From: Calonectria ilicicola
Taxonomy: Eukaryota > Ascomycota > Sordariomycetes > Hypocreales > Nectriaceae
Direction of reading: 5' to 3'
Length of the DNA: 64,000 nucleotides
Assembly (NCBI GenBank): GCA_020809705.1
Contig: CP085831.1
Span: 2,914,001-2,978,000, forward strand
The notes under the pieces were generated by a model, which was given only the letters and a program-made list of their open reading frames with translations, was not told where the DNA came from and ran no database searches. A program made the position numbers and the translations under genes. Below are positions 47,111-59,444 of the stretch, piece after piece; positions within the stretch are counted from its first letter, which is position 1, and every line of letters starts with the position of its first letter.

Positions 47111-48631
47111 ATGCCAATCACTCTTGGTTAGGGGATCCCACACTATTACCACAACATCGCCTAGGTCTAACCGTTATTAGAACCTTTCTATCAGGTGGCA
47201 TCTCTATTTTGTCATTGTTATACTTCGTACGATCATCTTGTCTCTTACATTTAACGTTGCTGGTTTTATTACACCCGGCTCGATCAAATTCATGCTCTTG
47301 TCAATTATTTCAATGAGAGCGTCACTTCTTCGTCCTTGATGGAGATGTCGATAGCTTGTGTTCAAGATTAGAAAGATTACATATTTGAACTTACTGGATC
47401 TAATATAGCCCTACAAATGTGGTGAAGCTGTGAAAATCATCAAATAAGCTGTGATTTTGAATTCGTGGACTCAAATGACGTGCTCCGCTTAACGGGGCGC
47501 TAAGTTACCTCTGGCGTTTTTGACCAATTTTAAATGCAATGAACGAAGCCCGAACTACAGCCCTAGATAGATTTATGAATGCATAAGCATGGTTTTTGTT
47601 ATGGTTTCTCTTTCATGATTGCATAGCGTTATGCGGTCATTGCGTAAACATGATTGTTGTCTTTACATGTGGCTTAGAAGTCACTGAAGATAACCATGCA
47701 AACCTTTTATAAAAGCAGATTTCAACTAATTCGCTACATTCAGAAAAAGCCTTTGGTTCCTACCATGCCTTGATGAAAGTAATGATACAATGGAGCATAA
47801 TTTTACATGTGATCTATCATCATTTCTCAATCATTTAGTGGAAGAAGCAGCGAGTTTCATTTGCTTCTTTTATTAATAGTATCACAAGAAGTAAGGGATA
47901 GCCATAGAATATATCGATAATAGCTGGCTGGGACTGTCCGAGTCGCCCAAGTAGCTTTGAAAACTGGTCGCGATGAATCATGGGCGGAAGTGCAGATGCA
48001 AACCACCACACCGGCCTCGTTTTGTGGAAGAGGCAATTCTGCACAGAGTTGGGCCATTGAAGCTACATTGTCTCTCATGGAAAGGCAATAATGTGACTCA
48101 ACATGTTTCATTGGCCATGTACGCCACGAAAAGGGAAAAACGAGAAGTTAATGAAAGATAAAGTGCGCAGTGAGCCATAGGAATTGCCACTGTGAATAGT
48201 TCAGTGGGCGGCCTCCATAGTCTTGCCTGGAGCTGGAATGGAGCCGCATCGAGAATCTCAAATACGCTGTGAGCTGGAGCGCCACCAATCCAGTCATGCC
48301 TGTCCAGACCTTTGATTTGAGCTTCAACCGCCCGTAAGTATACTGGCGAAATTCTACAGGGGAAGTCTAATTGAGATCGCTGTGGTGACTGGTTTGATCC
48401 TTATTTAGGCTCTTGGCGGGCCCCAACCCTATCGCGCGGATCCAACCGGTTTTGGAACATAGCGCATCATCATCGTTAAGGTTGGTTACAGTTGTTAGTC
48501 TAGAAATACAAATAACCCTCCCTTCGCCTTGCGATGTCAGTTTCATTCCAGTTGCCCATAATCTGAGACCCCATGGTCACATCATACCACCCTTCAAACT
48601 ACCAGTCTAAATCGTCCTCACATCAGCCATC
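47111..48631. other. Intergenic
   Basis: No supported gene. The last part should be the promoter of the PTH11-like gene. Confidence 0.45.
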
Positions 48632-49897
48632 ATGAAGGATGTGTCTGTCCTTGCATTTAACGTCAGTTGAACTTGCTAAACCCCATTTCTGTGTTAAAAC
48701 TGATGGTCCAGCCAGATTATAGAATGGGTGCTTGTAGGAATATGTGTATTTTTTGTCGTTGCCCGACTTGCCGTCCGCACCTGGAAAAGGATGTGGATGT
48801 TTTGGCAATCCGAGGCATGGCTTATCCTCGCTTCCGTGAATTTTACAGGCATGGTAGCAGGCACGACCTATTTTTGGGTATCTGGTCTGGATATAATGGG
48901 GGATACACAAGATGTGGGATATATCAAGGTATGCGGGTCTCTATCTTCAAAATAGCTCACTTCTCAATCCTCTTTAGTTCCAGTGGTGTACTATCTTCCT
49001 TAGTGAGGTTGGGTACTATTTCCCACGATTCAGTCTCCTTGCATTTTATAATGAGCTTTTCCCCATTTCTGAAGAAAAGCTGAGAAAGGCCTTATATGTA
49101 GTGGCTGCATTTAACATCTTTTCCTTTTTTCTTGCATTCTTTGTAAACCTATTTTGGTGCGGATTGCCCATCTCTAAAAACTGGTACGTCGACCCTCTTT
49201 GCTTCCCAAATTCTATTTCTACTTCCAAAAGCTTACACATGTGCATAGGGCACCAAACAATACAGGAGCAACCTGCTCTTTGATCCTTGAGAATGGCGTT
49301 TACAAGGTTACCTGGCCTTTCAATGTCACATCAGAAATACTTGGTTTGAATTCTTCTTTTTACCACGTGATTCTAGTACTAACATTTCTGGTACTAGTCT
49401 TCATACTACCTTTTGGAATGTTCCGAACATTAGGAAAAACACCAACGCGCGAAAAGATTGCCTTGGGATGTTTGTTTGGTATTGGTATTATTTCAATTGC
49501 GACAACCACTGCGCGATTTTATTTCGCTATGCAGTCGATATTTCAATACTCGACAGGTAATACTTTTTGGGCAGACCACAAAAATGACATACTAATGAAT
49601 GTAGTCATCGTCGGCTCTACAGAAATTGTTAGCCAAATTGTCGTCTGCGCAGCGCCTGCGTTGCGACCACTGCTTCCTCTGGTCGGCGGTGGCTGGGGTA
49701 AACTCAAGAGTATCGTAACGGGTCATACCGTAAGCTCTGAAGACGAGAGAACTCTAAACGGCTCATATAACACAAGAGGAGGAAAAGAGAAAGATGCAAG
49801 TCGTAATGCGGAAGACAACATGCCCGAACTTGCAGCATGGAACTCGAATGGGGATGACACAACTCATGTGGATTCGCGTCACTCACGGGAGGTGTAA
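48632..49897 (+). CDS. PTH11-like integral membrane protein (fungal rhodopsin domain)
   Basis: Four exons (48632-48661, 48716-48928, 48978-49183, 49249-49897) give 365 residues. Introns are 54, 49 and 65 nt. The helices are clear: IIEWVLVGICVFFVVARLAVR (helix 1, inside the first 35 residues), GYYFPRFSLLAFYNELFP (helix 3 region) and LVLTFLVLVFILPFGMF. The loop before helix 5 carries a Cys in ATCSLILENG. The tail is long, polar and acidic, as in cytosolic signalling tails. The first exon encodes only ten residues and rests on a weak GTCAGT donor, so the exact start is uncertain. It is the same broad family as the gene at 41615 but clearly diverged. Role unknown; a receptor is likely. Confidence 0.8.
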
Positions 49898-50694
49898 TAT
49901 CCCTCAAGTTAATTTCGGACGGGAATATTTCAGAAACCGGTGCGATAGACCGACTCTCTTGAAAAGGTTTGCATGATGCGTAATTTGGGGTTGGAAGAAC
50001 CTGTAATATGGCTCGATTTAACAGGCAGTTTCGGTAAGACGATAATTTGGAACAGAAGAAGTCTAAAAATATGGGATGCTTGTTATTGCGCGTCTTAATA
50101 CCAGCTGCACTGACGTGGTACTTATCGTTGCGAGTGTGGGGGTTTCAGTTCAATGTGGTGTTCAGCGTCCGTTGATCACCTTTTCTGTTGTTGACTATAC
50201 TCTAATTTGCGAACTATGCTAGTTTACCATCCAATAAGCGACTTGAAGGGTCATTTCAGATACATTTCTAATAAAAAAGACTCTTACAACTCCGATTGCC
50301 TCTGCAAAGCGCCCTAAAACCCGTTGATGTCATCTCTGTTAGTTCTGTCTATAAAGCAGGTTTTGTCACTACAGTATCTGATAAAATCCAGATCCAAGGA
50401 GATCATAATCGATAGTGTGTTTTATTATTGCAGTGGAATTTCATGTCTTGTTGTAGCATTTTGTCGATTCTGGCCACCCCCACATGTGATTGTTGATGTT
50501 ATTTTCCCCCACATGAATCCAATCATCCCCGCCACCCCCACAACTGAACCCCATCAAGTTCTTGATCCTTGCCCGATACCGCCACATTGTTTTCGATGCC
50601 ATGGATGGATATAAAGTATATTTTCGCTCTATTAAGCTTATTGCACAAATCTGATTCGCTTATCCAGTCGAAAAGTAGAGTATAGGCCGTCGTC
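49898..50694. other. Intergenic, promoter of the FAD monooxygenase
   Basis: About 800 bp with no gene. I do not see the CCGAA clusters found in the promoters further right. Confidence 0.45.
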
Positions 50695-52167
50695 ATGTCT
50701 TTCGCAAACAGTGAGATGGCCGCAGCCATCAACACCGACAAGGTAAGCTTCATCATATCACCACGATTCGTTTTTTTCTTTCTAACATGAATAGAGAAAC
50801 TCTGAAGTTATCATTGTTGGCGCTGGCGCTGTCGGGTTGCTTGTTGCGCTGAAACTTGGCAGGGCAGGCGTTGACACTATCGTGTTAGAGTCGCATAACG
50901 ATATTCTTCAAGCTCCTCGGGCAATCGCGTAATTGAAAAGATTCTCGTCATAAAATTAAAGGACTATGTTAACGGCGTAACAGTTACATGCCAGTTGTCT
51001 CCAGAGAATTGCGAAAGCTTGGAGTATTTGATAAGCTGAAGGAGGAAGGGATTTTGAATGGACACGGCGCATCATGGCAAAGCTTCACTGGAGAGGAGCT
51101 TGCAGCCTTTCCTGCCCCGGAACCTGTCCTCACAATTGGCCAAGATAAACTTGCCCGTGTCATTCTAGACACACTCAAAAATGAATGCCCAACTGTGAAG
51201 ATCATTTTTGGCCAACGGTGTGTTGGAATGGTACAAGAGGACAACAAAGTGCGATTGATGACGAACAGCAATGACCGTAAGTGAGATTGAAGTGAATAGA
51301 AAAGAATATAACTAATATGGATGCAGAGGACTACTTCTTTGAGGCCAAATTTGTCATTGGCTGCGATGGCGCCAACTCAGCGGTGCGACGTATCAATATG
51401 ATCCCATTCGAGGGCTTTACCTGGAGAAACTTCCGATTTACGGCTGCAGATGTGGAATACGACTTTGCCAAACATTGCGACTTGCCATTGGGTAACTTCG
51501 TAGTAGATTCAGAAAACTGGGCCGTTATCGCAAAAACAGGTAGGGAAGACGTGTGGAGGGTTTGTTACGGTACGTGTCCAGGTAGAGTTAGACCAGACTT
51601 CGGGAAGATACTGAGAAAAGTCGAATAGGCGAGAAACCTGACCTCTCGGCAAATGATAAGGATATCTTTGAAAGGGCGATACCACGAATCAGCAAATTTA
51701 TACAAAAGTTCAACAAGGATGGCAACGAAGGTTTCAAGATTCGGCGTGTGAAACCATATTGGGCACACCAACGATGCGCTCAGTCTTATCGCATCGGCAA
51801 TGTTATTCTTGCAGGCGACGCTGCGCACAGCAACAACCCGGTCGGCGGCCTAGGTCTTACCAGCGGTATATTGGATGCTGTTGTTGTTGGAAATGTTCTC
51901 ATCAGGCATCTCAAATGCGGCGAACCAGATGAGTTTATTACAAAAGGGGTTGAGGCTCGACGAGAAACTTGGCTGAGAATGACGAATCCGATATCGCAGG
52001 GAAATTTCCGGCGTCTATTCTCTGAAGAAGATGCCGATGTTTTGGAGCGCGAGAGCTTTTTCAAGAAGCTGAATCAAAAGGACCCAGAGTTTCTCCAGGC
52101 GTTATCAAGTTTTGATCCATTGCTACCCGACTCGTTTGAGCCAACAGACTTGGTGAATTCCAAATAA
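50695..52167 (+). CDS. FAD-dependent aromatic-type monooxygenase (PHBH-like)
   Basis: Five exons (50695-50742, 50795-50928, 50984-51276, 51327-51569, 51629-52167) give 418 residues with introns of 50-59 nt. All three flavin motifs of class A hydroxylases are present. The GxGxxG fold is VIIVGAGAVGLLVALKLGRAG ending in an acidic residue (VLE). The Asp-Gly motif is VIGCDGANSAVRR. The Gly-Asp motif is GNVILAGDAAHSNNPVGGLG. Such enzymes use NAD(P)H and oxygen to hydroxylate phenolic or other activated rings. It converges closely (194 bp) on the P450 gene. A role as a tailoring hydroxylase in the neighbouring cluster is inference. Confidence 0.92.
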
Positions 52168-52361
52168 GGCTACAAATTCACATGGGCAAAGAGTTCACTT
52201 GCAGCTTTTTTAAATCTTGAAAATACATACATATCTTAACCTGTCATGTCCTAAAACTCATTCTTATTGTCCTTTGACTATCATGACATGTTTTCTACAA
52301 ATTGAGGAGAGAGGCTGTGTGCAAATTTGATCATTGAACCCCTTTCCCGAATTTCAAAGAC

Positions 52362-54073
52362 TTAAACAGCTCGAGGCTTGAGCTTAACGTACATCGCAGG
52401 CTTCTCCCAAAGCAGATAAGCTTTCTGCTCATTCCATTTCAGGGAGCGAGGGTCCAACTCAAAGTCGAATTTCCAGAATAGCTTGGAAATCAAAAGTCTC
52501 ATTTCAAAAAAGGCCAGGCTAGTTGGTTTGATTAGCGGTTACTCAACACAGCGTGGTGAAGGGTGCTTACTTTTTACCGAGGCAGTTTCGTGGACCAACA
52601 TGAAATGGCTGAGTGACGTCTTTCTTGTCATTTTCGAATCCCTTTTCACCCTCCAACCAGCGCTCTGGAATGAAATCATCTGGATGGATGTAGTGGTTTG
52701 GAGAGTGGTTCGCAGACCAATGGCTAACTCCAACTGTTGTCTGATGGATAATATTAGAACGTATATCGCAAGACTTTTGAAAATATCAACTTACCCAGGG
52801 CGGAATAACTTTGCCACAAATCACTTCTGATCGGGGCCCTGTATTACGTGGGAAGGTGTCTGCGACCGGGGGGTAAATTCGAAGACCTTCGTTCAAGCAA
52901 GCCATCAAGTACGGCAACCTTTTGACATTGTCGTAGGTGATATCTTCCATTGATGGCAAAGCACCTCTAATTTCTGCCTGCAGTTTTTGCAACCTCTTCC
53001 TATCCTTCAGAAGATAATAGATCACGCCAGACATGAGAGTGGCTGTGGTTTCACTGCCAGCGATGATCAGAGTTTGAACAGTGCTGTCATATTCATGAGG
53101 CAATACACCACTACCTGGCTTGAGAAAGCCAGAAATCAGGTCTTGTCTGCCGTCAGAGATTGCCTTTCGATATTCTGCTTTTTCTTTAGCCATTAGTTGC
53201 TGCTCTGCTCTTCTTCGACGAATGTCCGAGGGAATAAGCCTAGAGAATAGAGGAGCCAGCCATGGCCAGTACTTAGAGCATCTCATATAGCCGGAGACTT
53301 TAACTGAGTCAAAGATCAATTCAACCCAAGGATGATATCCTGAGGTTTGGAGGCATTCAAAAGACTGTCCAAACACTAACTCTCCCATGACATCGAAGGT
53401 GAAAAACTAGATTTGTTAGACTCAAAATGTGATTGGTTGGGTGAGACTTACGTTTAGCCATTCAACAATGTCGACTGTGGGCTTTCCATTATTGACATTC
53501 TGTTCAAGACGAGTAATAACCAGCTTTGTATAGTCCGCAAGAATATCTTCTTGAGTCTTCAGGGCTGCCTCAGAGAAGCCATGACTGGCTTTCTTTCGCA
53601 GGTGCCCATGGCGGTCTCTGTCTGCATTAATAATGCTTCCAGCACCAGAAACAATGGTTGAATAAAATGTGGGGTCCTTCATCATCTCCTCCTTGCCTGC
53701 ACGATGACCGTAGATGTCTTTCCACGCTTCCGCGGACAGATACGAGAGTTCATCGGGAGCGATTCGAATAACATCGCCATACTTTTGGTGCGCATCGTGG
53801 ATGGCATAAATGAGATTTCCGCGAACGCAATGCCAACAATACCAGAGGCGCGATACAGCTGCCAGAGGAGGTCCGGGGTGAATGGATAATCGATGAAAAT
53901 AAAGCCTGTAGACCGCAATCAAAACGGTGTAAAGAGCAATCTGACATTCGTTAAATCCAATATTTTCCTTCATTCCGCGGAAATCCAATGCTTACCGAGA
54001 TTGTAAAAACGGCTCCAATCTCAACCACACTGTGGTTGTCAAAGAAAGAAAGGACACCAGAAAGAAGGCCCAT
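52362..54073 (-). CDS. Cytochrome P450 monooxygenase
   Basis: Five exons (54073-53996, 53940-53452, 53406-52795, 52740-52571, 52518-52362) give 501 residues. Introns are 45-55 nt. The N-terminus has a membrane anchor (IGAVFTISIALYTVLIAVY), then the proline hinge HPGPPLA. The I-helix oxygen motif is AGSETTAT. The ExxR is ECG-free and reads NEGLRIYPP. The PERF-type segment is IPERW. The heme loop is PFHVGPRNCLG, followed by KNLAFFEMRL. The general look is that of the isotrichodermin C-15 hydroxylase-like group of fungal secondary-metabolism P450s. It shares a 457-bp divergent promoter with the ene-reductase gene. Substrate unknown. Confidence 0.92.
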
Positions 54074-54530
54074 GGTGACTTTGGTAAGTTTGATAACTTA
54101 TTGGTTGAATCAACGAATGGCTTGGCACTAAATAATGTAGATATATATAATTGCTGAATACATTTGAAGAATAGGAAACCCCATATCTTGCATTGACCTT
54201 ACCCAATCACGACTAGCCCTTCCGAAAATAGAGTCCCGAGATGTTGTGGTTCCGAAAATCCCGAACGTTCCTCTGGAACCACCAATCCCAACCTGCACAT
54301 CATGAAGACCGAAATTCCCGAAACTAGCTCCGAGAATATATTCCGAAAGGGGAGCTATGGCTTTAGTTGATGCATTGAGGCTGAGATCAAACGGGGTGGT
54401 ATTTAATGCCCGTTGTACGTCATTAAGCAATATCCCCACACGCAAGTCAGTCACCTGCATTCCTTTAGCCAAAAATCACCATCACGAAAGTCCAAAGTAG
54501 GAAAGGGGAAAAAAGGCCCTTGTTGTCACA
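54074..54530. promoter_or_regulatory. Divergent promoter of P450 and OYE with clustered CCGAA sites
   Basis: Between the two start codons lie repeated half-sites: TTCCGAAA at 54220, TTCCGAAAATCCCGAAC at 54250-54266, ACCGAAATTCCCGAAAC at 54307-54323 and TTCCGAAAG at 54341. Close pairs of CGG-type triplets in different spacings are what Zn2Cys6 factors bind. The local regulator at 60028 is a candidate binder, by inference only. Confidence 0.55.
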
Positions 54531-55847
54531 ATGGCAGACAAATCCCAAGGCAATCCATCAATCCCAGGCATTCCATTTTTCGCCCCAGCACAATCACCAA
54601 CTTCTGGAACCGCCAAAACAATTGACGCAAAGACGCCAACTCTTTTTCGCCCGTTGAAGATTCGAGGAGTTACGCTTCGGAATAGAATATGTGTGTCTCC
54701 TATGTGCCACTATGCCTGTGCTCCTACGGGTGAACAAGCCGGTGTTCTGACCCCCTTGTACTACACGACCATTGGCCACTATAGCTTCAGAGGCGCTGCT
54801 TTAGCGATGCTGGAAGCGACAGGTGTTACACCAAACGGTCGAATCAGTGTGAATTGCCCAGGAATCTGGAACGACACGCAAGAAAAGGCTCTGAAAGGAT
54901 TGGCGGACTTTGTCCACTCCCAAGGCGGGCTGCTGGGAATTCAACTCGGACATGCCGGGCGCAAGGCCAGTACCCAAGCGCCGTGGGTTGCAGTGCGGAT
55001 GGGCCAATCAAGCGCCAAAGCGGACGAATCTCAAGGAGGTTGGCCCCACGACGTTGTCGGGCCTTCGGGAGGTCCGGGGCTCACTTGGGACGGGAAGGCC
55101 AAGGATGATCCCAAGGGTGGATACTGGGAGCCTCGCGAGATGAGCCGGCAAGAAATTGCCGACTTGATAACGAGCTTTGCAAGCGCCGCTAAGCGAGCGA
55201 TTGCTGCTGGTGTCGATGTCATTGAGGTTCACGTTGCGCATGGTTACCTTCTGCATCAATTTATCAGCCCCATTACCAACCGCAGGAATGATGAATACGG
55301 CGGCAGCTTTGAGAACCGCGTCCGTCTGATTTTGGAAATCATTGCGGCGGTCCGTGGCGTCATCCCAGAGACCATGCCTCTGTTTGTCAGAATCAGTGCT
55401 ACAGATTGGATGGAAAATTCGGAGATTGGTAAGAGACTGGGAAGCTGGGATGTGGAAAGCACTATCCGTTTTGCAAAATTGCTCCCTGATCTAGGTGTTG
55501 ATGTTCTCGACGTTAGCTCTGCGGGTAATCATCCACTAGCTAAATTCTCTGTCTTTGATGCTGGAAAAGAGCAAGCAAGGATTGCTACTCTGGTAAAAGC
55601 AGAGCTGAAGAAAGCCGGCAAGCCGATGTTGGTAGGGACAGTCGGTGAAATCACTGATTCGCACCAGGCCCAAGGTCTCGTACAGGAAACTGGGGAGGGA
55701 GCCGGCTTGGATTTGATTTCTGTTGGTCGCCAGTTTCTGAGAGAGCCAGGATGGATTCTGAAGATTGCAGAAGAGCTGGGTGTGGAGATTGCCTGGCCGC
55801 AAATTATTTCTCGTCCTCAGATTTCTCAGAAACTATCCAAAATGTAG
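54531..55847 (+). CDS. Old yellow enzyme-type ene-reductase (NADH:flavin oxidoreductase, YqjM-like)
   Basis: A single exon of 438 residues forms an FMN TIM barrel. RNRICVSPMCHYAC carries the Cys and Tyr of the class III (YqjM-like) active site. GIQLGHAGRKAS and VDVIEVHVAHGYLLHQF are the conserved FMN-binding and substrate His regions. SPITNRRNDEYGGSFENRVR is the family signature. ISVGRQFLREPGW closes the phosphate-binding end. It is longer than bacterial YqjM because of an extra N-terminus of about 40 residues and an insertion near residue 180 (GQSSAKADESQGG). It should reduce activated C=C bonds with NAD(P)H. It is divergently transcribed from the P450, so the two are probably co-expressed. 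Confidence 0.94.
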   Translation: MADKSQGNPSIPGIPFFAPAQSPTSGTAKTIDAKTPTLFRPLKIRGVTLRNRICVSPMCHYACAPTGEQAGVLTPLYYTTIGHYSFRGAALAMLEATGVTPNGRISVNCPGIWNDTQEKALKGLADFVHSQGGLLGIQLGHAGRKASTQAPWVAVRMGQSSAKADESQGGWPHDVVGPSGGPGLTWDGKAKDDPKGGYWEPREMSRQEIADLITSFASAAKRAIAAGVDVIEVHVAHGYLLHQFISPITNRRNDEYGGSFENRVRLILEIIAAVRGVIPETMPLFVRISATDWMENSEIGKRLGSWDVESTIRFAKLLPDLGVDVLDVSSAGNHPLAKFSVFDAGKEQARIATLVKAELKKAGKPMLVGTVGEITDSHQAQGLVQETGEGAGLDLISVGRQFLREPGWILKIAEELGVEIAWPQIISRPQISQKLSKM

Positions 55848-56460
55848 ATTATATTGTCACATTTGGTGTCTTATGTACTATTCATTTCACAAACCCATAT
55901 TTAGATATCGTACTTTACAAAAGTTCAAGATTGCAGCAGCTGGGCCCTTAGTAATAAATTTATAACTTTCATTTTGTCGCGCAACAAGTGTATTTTCTTC
56001 CTCACTTCGAAAATGTGTTTTCTTGAACCACCTGTTTGGAAAAAAATGCCACTTTTGCACATGAAATCTTAATCTCTACCCTAAATCTCACCATCATTAT
56101 AAGATTATCAATTCGTCAATCACACTGAAAAACCTCTATCAAGTTTCTAAGTTATACCTATCGTTGGGTTCGATCTCATCATGAATTATTATTTCTAAGG
56201 CTTTTCCTCAGTAATGACGTATGATGTAGTATTTGTAACAAGGGCTCTTCATTCTCACGTCAGACTACTTTCTGTTCAACGGCTTAATTTCTCTCTAATT
56301 ATTTATAGATCTATTTCTAAAAATCTCCCTCGCGCGATTCCGTCTTCAACAACTCATCTATTCAACGTATTGTACCATGTGACAGACAGATTCTCAGTGC
56401 TTCGGCTGTAATCGCCAGATCTATACTACATCGAAGGACCGAATTATAACTAAACATACC
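55848..56460. other. Intergenic, tail-to-tail
   Basis: This lies between the convergent ene-reductase and first SDR gene. It is slightly AT-rich, with no gene or repeat seen. Confidence 0.5.
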
Positions 56461-57498
56461 TCAAAGTTTGGGTGTCGCTTCCGACTTGGGCTCTTCCTCC
56501 AACAATTTCTTTTTGAGAGACGCAATAGCATCAGCTGTTTTCGCCCGCCCTAGTGTAGATCGTCCTTGAGGTCCGGGATCATTCGTAATCTGAACCTCAC
56601 GCCAATTTCCAATGTCGCCAACTTCCAAAACAGTTCCTGCCTTGTATTTTGGGTCTGTCAATAGTGCCAACATTGCGTTGACTGCTTCCTGTGGGGGCAA
56701 AAAGAAATCTTTCTCCAAATCGACGTGCTGCTGTGCTTGAGAATGGTTTCGAAAAAGTGCAGTGTCAACGATTCTGCGTCGCATTAGCAAGAAGTTGAAT
56801 TAACAAATAATGGGTTGAGGTGGTAAAGATGGAAATGCAAGCTTACCCAGGAGCTACTGCAACCACCTTAATGTTGCATAGTTCATCCAAAGGCGCCATG
56901 CACCTAACAAATTGGCTGATGGCGGCTTTTGAAACTGCGTAGAGAGGAAGGACGACGGATGGCTTTTGCGCAGTGATGCTCGAAAGATGAATAATAGTTC
57001 CGGGCTTGTTTGCTTGTCGCATCTTTTGAATAGCCATTCGAGTTACCTTTATCGGGTGCATAAGGTTGATATCAAACAACTTGTAATGGAGAGACTCTTC
57101 GCTGGCATCCCAAAAGCCAGCTGTAGACGCTTCATAGACCCCAGCGCCGGGAACCACAATGTCGGGGGCTCCACCAAAAACGCTAGCGAACGCGTCAAAG
57201 AGACCAACAAGCTGTTCAAAAACCGAGACGTCGGTCCTATGAAATGCAACTTTGGGGCCATCGTCCTTCTCTGCCGACTTTAACCATTGCGATGCCTCGG
57301 GGCTAAGTGCAATGTCGCCAATACATACTGCACATCCCTTCGCTCGAATTGATTTGGCGAATTCTAAATTGATACCTGAACGAGCTTGCTTAGTTTCTCT
57401 CCATAAGGACTTTCGGGCCAAGTTTCTGTGGACAGATTCTTACCGGAACCGGCTCCAGTAACCAAGGCACTTTTATTCTTAAATTCGTAGAAGGACAT
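56461..57498 (-). CDS. Short-chain dehydrogenase/reductase
   Basis: Three exons (57498-57444, 57375-56847, 56773-56461) give 298 residues with introns of 68 and 73 nt. The cofactor motif spans intron 1 as ALVTGAGS-GINLEFAKS (TGxxxGI). The acidic end of beta-2 is IGDI, favouring NAD. The catalytic set is present: Ser in IIHLSSITAQ and YxxxK in LYAVSKAAISQF. PG at the end of exon 2 is followed by IVDTALF. The C-terminal ~35 residues are an unusual charged, proline- and lysine-rich extension. It is similar in outline to 15-hydroxyprostaglandin dehydrogenase-like fungal SDRs. It is divergent from the second SDR across a 1-kb promoter region. Confidence 0.9.
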
Positions 57499-58516
57499 GG
57501 TAGTGGTGTCAGGACTTTTGATTATGATGTCAGTGATTCACCAATGGCATGCGGATGCATTTTAAACACAGATGTCGGGGGATATCTGCAGCATGCGGAT
57601 CGGAATGTTGATTCCGAAAGTGGACAACACCGATGCCCGGAGCTTTCGGGACACGTACCACGGGCAAAGTTTCTATGAGGGAGAAACGAGTTGGCCTCGG
57701 TGCTTGCAAAGTATGTCTTTTCGAATGTGTACATTATGGCAAACTTGACTTAGCATCAATGACCAGGTGTTGAACCATGAGTTCTCACATAATCCTTCAA
57801 CATGTGCGTTCAACTACTGGTAGAAACACTAATAATTTTGATCATGATAAAGTCTAAATATCATGGAAAATCGAATAAAAATCTCCTACTCTCTAAACAA
57901 AACGTTGGAATTATGGCTGGCGTGAAAAGAACGTATGTGTACAATTATTTTAGGAGTGTGCTCATGATTGTTACAGAGACCCCGAATTGCGGAGACTGCG
58001 CTTTGACCAGTTACCCACATCCCTCAGTTATTGATGAGCTGCATAATCGCGGGGGAATGTGCAGGATCAAGATACAGTGGGAAACTTGATGATCTATGTG
58101 ATGCACCCCCAGCTGTCATACATCTTGATTCCCTTAGGCAATGGCAGATTAATTGATGTACCAGTACGTATCTAAGGTAAACCTAACCTCGGGATCGCTT
58201 CTGAGGTGGCTGACGCTTTGCAAGCACACTAAGGCCACGGAATTCGGAATGTTCGGGGCTGCAAAACGCTGCCGTTAGAAGCCGTTTCACGAAACACATT
58301 CTCCAAGACTGTGTCGGGAAATTTCACATGGAGAGTACTCAAGATTTTCTCGGACCGGAGCAGAGTTGTAGGGCAGTACGGGGGAATACGTAAACCACTC
58401 TTCAGCTTCTGATATAAATTAGGGTCTTCATCCCATTGCAGGACTGTCTATCATCACAAACTCATACCATCAAACAATAACAGTCCAATATCTCTATTAC
58501 ATATACTCGGTTCAAC
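57499..58516. promoter_or_regulatory. Divergent promoter region of the two SDR genes
   Basis: CCGAA-type sites occur at both ends. Near SDR1 they are ATTCCGAAAG (57611) and CTTTCGGGAC (57643). Near SDR2 they are GAATTCGGAATGTTCGGGG (58240-58258) and GTCGGGAAATTTC (58313). A TATA-like GATATAAATT lies at 58411, about 105 bp before the SDR2 start. The middle holds no supported gene. Confidence 0.5.
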
Positions 58517-59444
58517 ATGGGCATCCTACGAGGCAACGCTTTGGTGACTGGTGCCGGTAGGTACAAAAGAACAGACGATACATTGTCCTCAGCTGACGCA
58601 AAAATAATCAGGTTCTGGCATTGGCCGACAGCTTTCTCTTGCCTACGTGCGATCAGGCATTGAAGGAATTACTCTCGCAGACATGAACCCGAAAGGTCTT
58701 GATGAAACGGAAAAGCTTATCAAGGCCGAATTCCCAAACGTTGGGATTAAAAAAGTGGTTGCTGATGTAACAGATGAAGCATCTGTCAACGCTATGGTGG
58801 ACACAGCAATTGCAACTTTCGGTACACTTGAGTGTGCAGCAAATGCCGCAGGGGTGAGACACATTGCCTGAAAATTGAATGAGTGGTGCAGCTGATATGG
58901 GGAAAAATAGGTAATCGTGAATGTTCGAGCCAAGTCTGCAGATATTCCAACCAGCGATTTTGATCGTGTGATGAATATCAACGCACGGGCTGTTGCTCTT
59001 TGCATGCAGGCCGAAGCAAGGGTCATGCTGAAGCAGCCCCGCAAGTTAACTGGCACTAACTGGACAGATGAGCGACGTGCGCAGGTTGGAAGCATTGTCA
59101 ACTTTGCTAGTGTTTGTGGTTCTGTGGCCATGCCTAATGTCATGCCCTATGTTGCATCAAAGCATGCTGTTCTCGGCATGACTCGGAGCGCGGCGACTGA
59201 ACATGGCATCGAAGGTCTCCGCGTTAATGCTGTCTGCCCAGGAATAGTAGACACGCCATTCATTCAGAATTTGAAAGAGTTGGTCAATGGTAATGAGCAG
59301 GCTCCAGTCTTCGCCAATCCCATGGGTCGTCTGTGCTACCCTGAAGAGATTGCCGACGCCTGCATCTTTCTGAGTAGCACCATGTCGAGCTATGTTAATG
59401 GCGCTGCGCTAGTTTCGGATGGTGGCAAGACAGCTCAATACTAA
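58517..59444 (+). CDS. Short-chain dehydrogenase/reductase
   Basis: Three exons (58517-58556, 58612-58853, 58911-59444) give 271 residues with introns of 55 and 57 nt. The cofactor motif is ALVTGAGSGIGRQLSLA, again split by intron 1 after TGAG. The other markers are VVADVTDEAS, CAANAAG, the catalytic Ser in NFASVCG, the YVASKHAVLG tetrad and VCPGIVDTPF. The end (SSYVNGAALVSDGG) matches classical SDRs. Alcohol/ketone redox is the expected chemistry; the substrate is unknown. It differs strongly from the neighbouring SDR, so this is not a recent duplicate. Confidence 0.93.

Noticed and set aside
54128..54472. Minus-strand frame of 114 codons between the P450 and OYE genes
   Set aside because: It covers the shared promoter with its repeated CCGAA sites and has no recognisable protein features.
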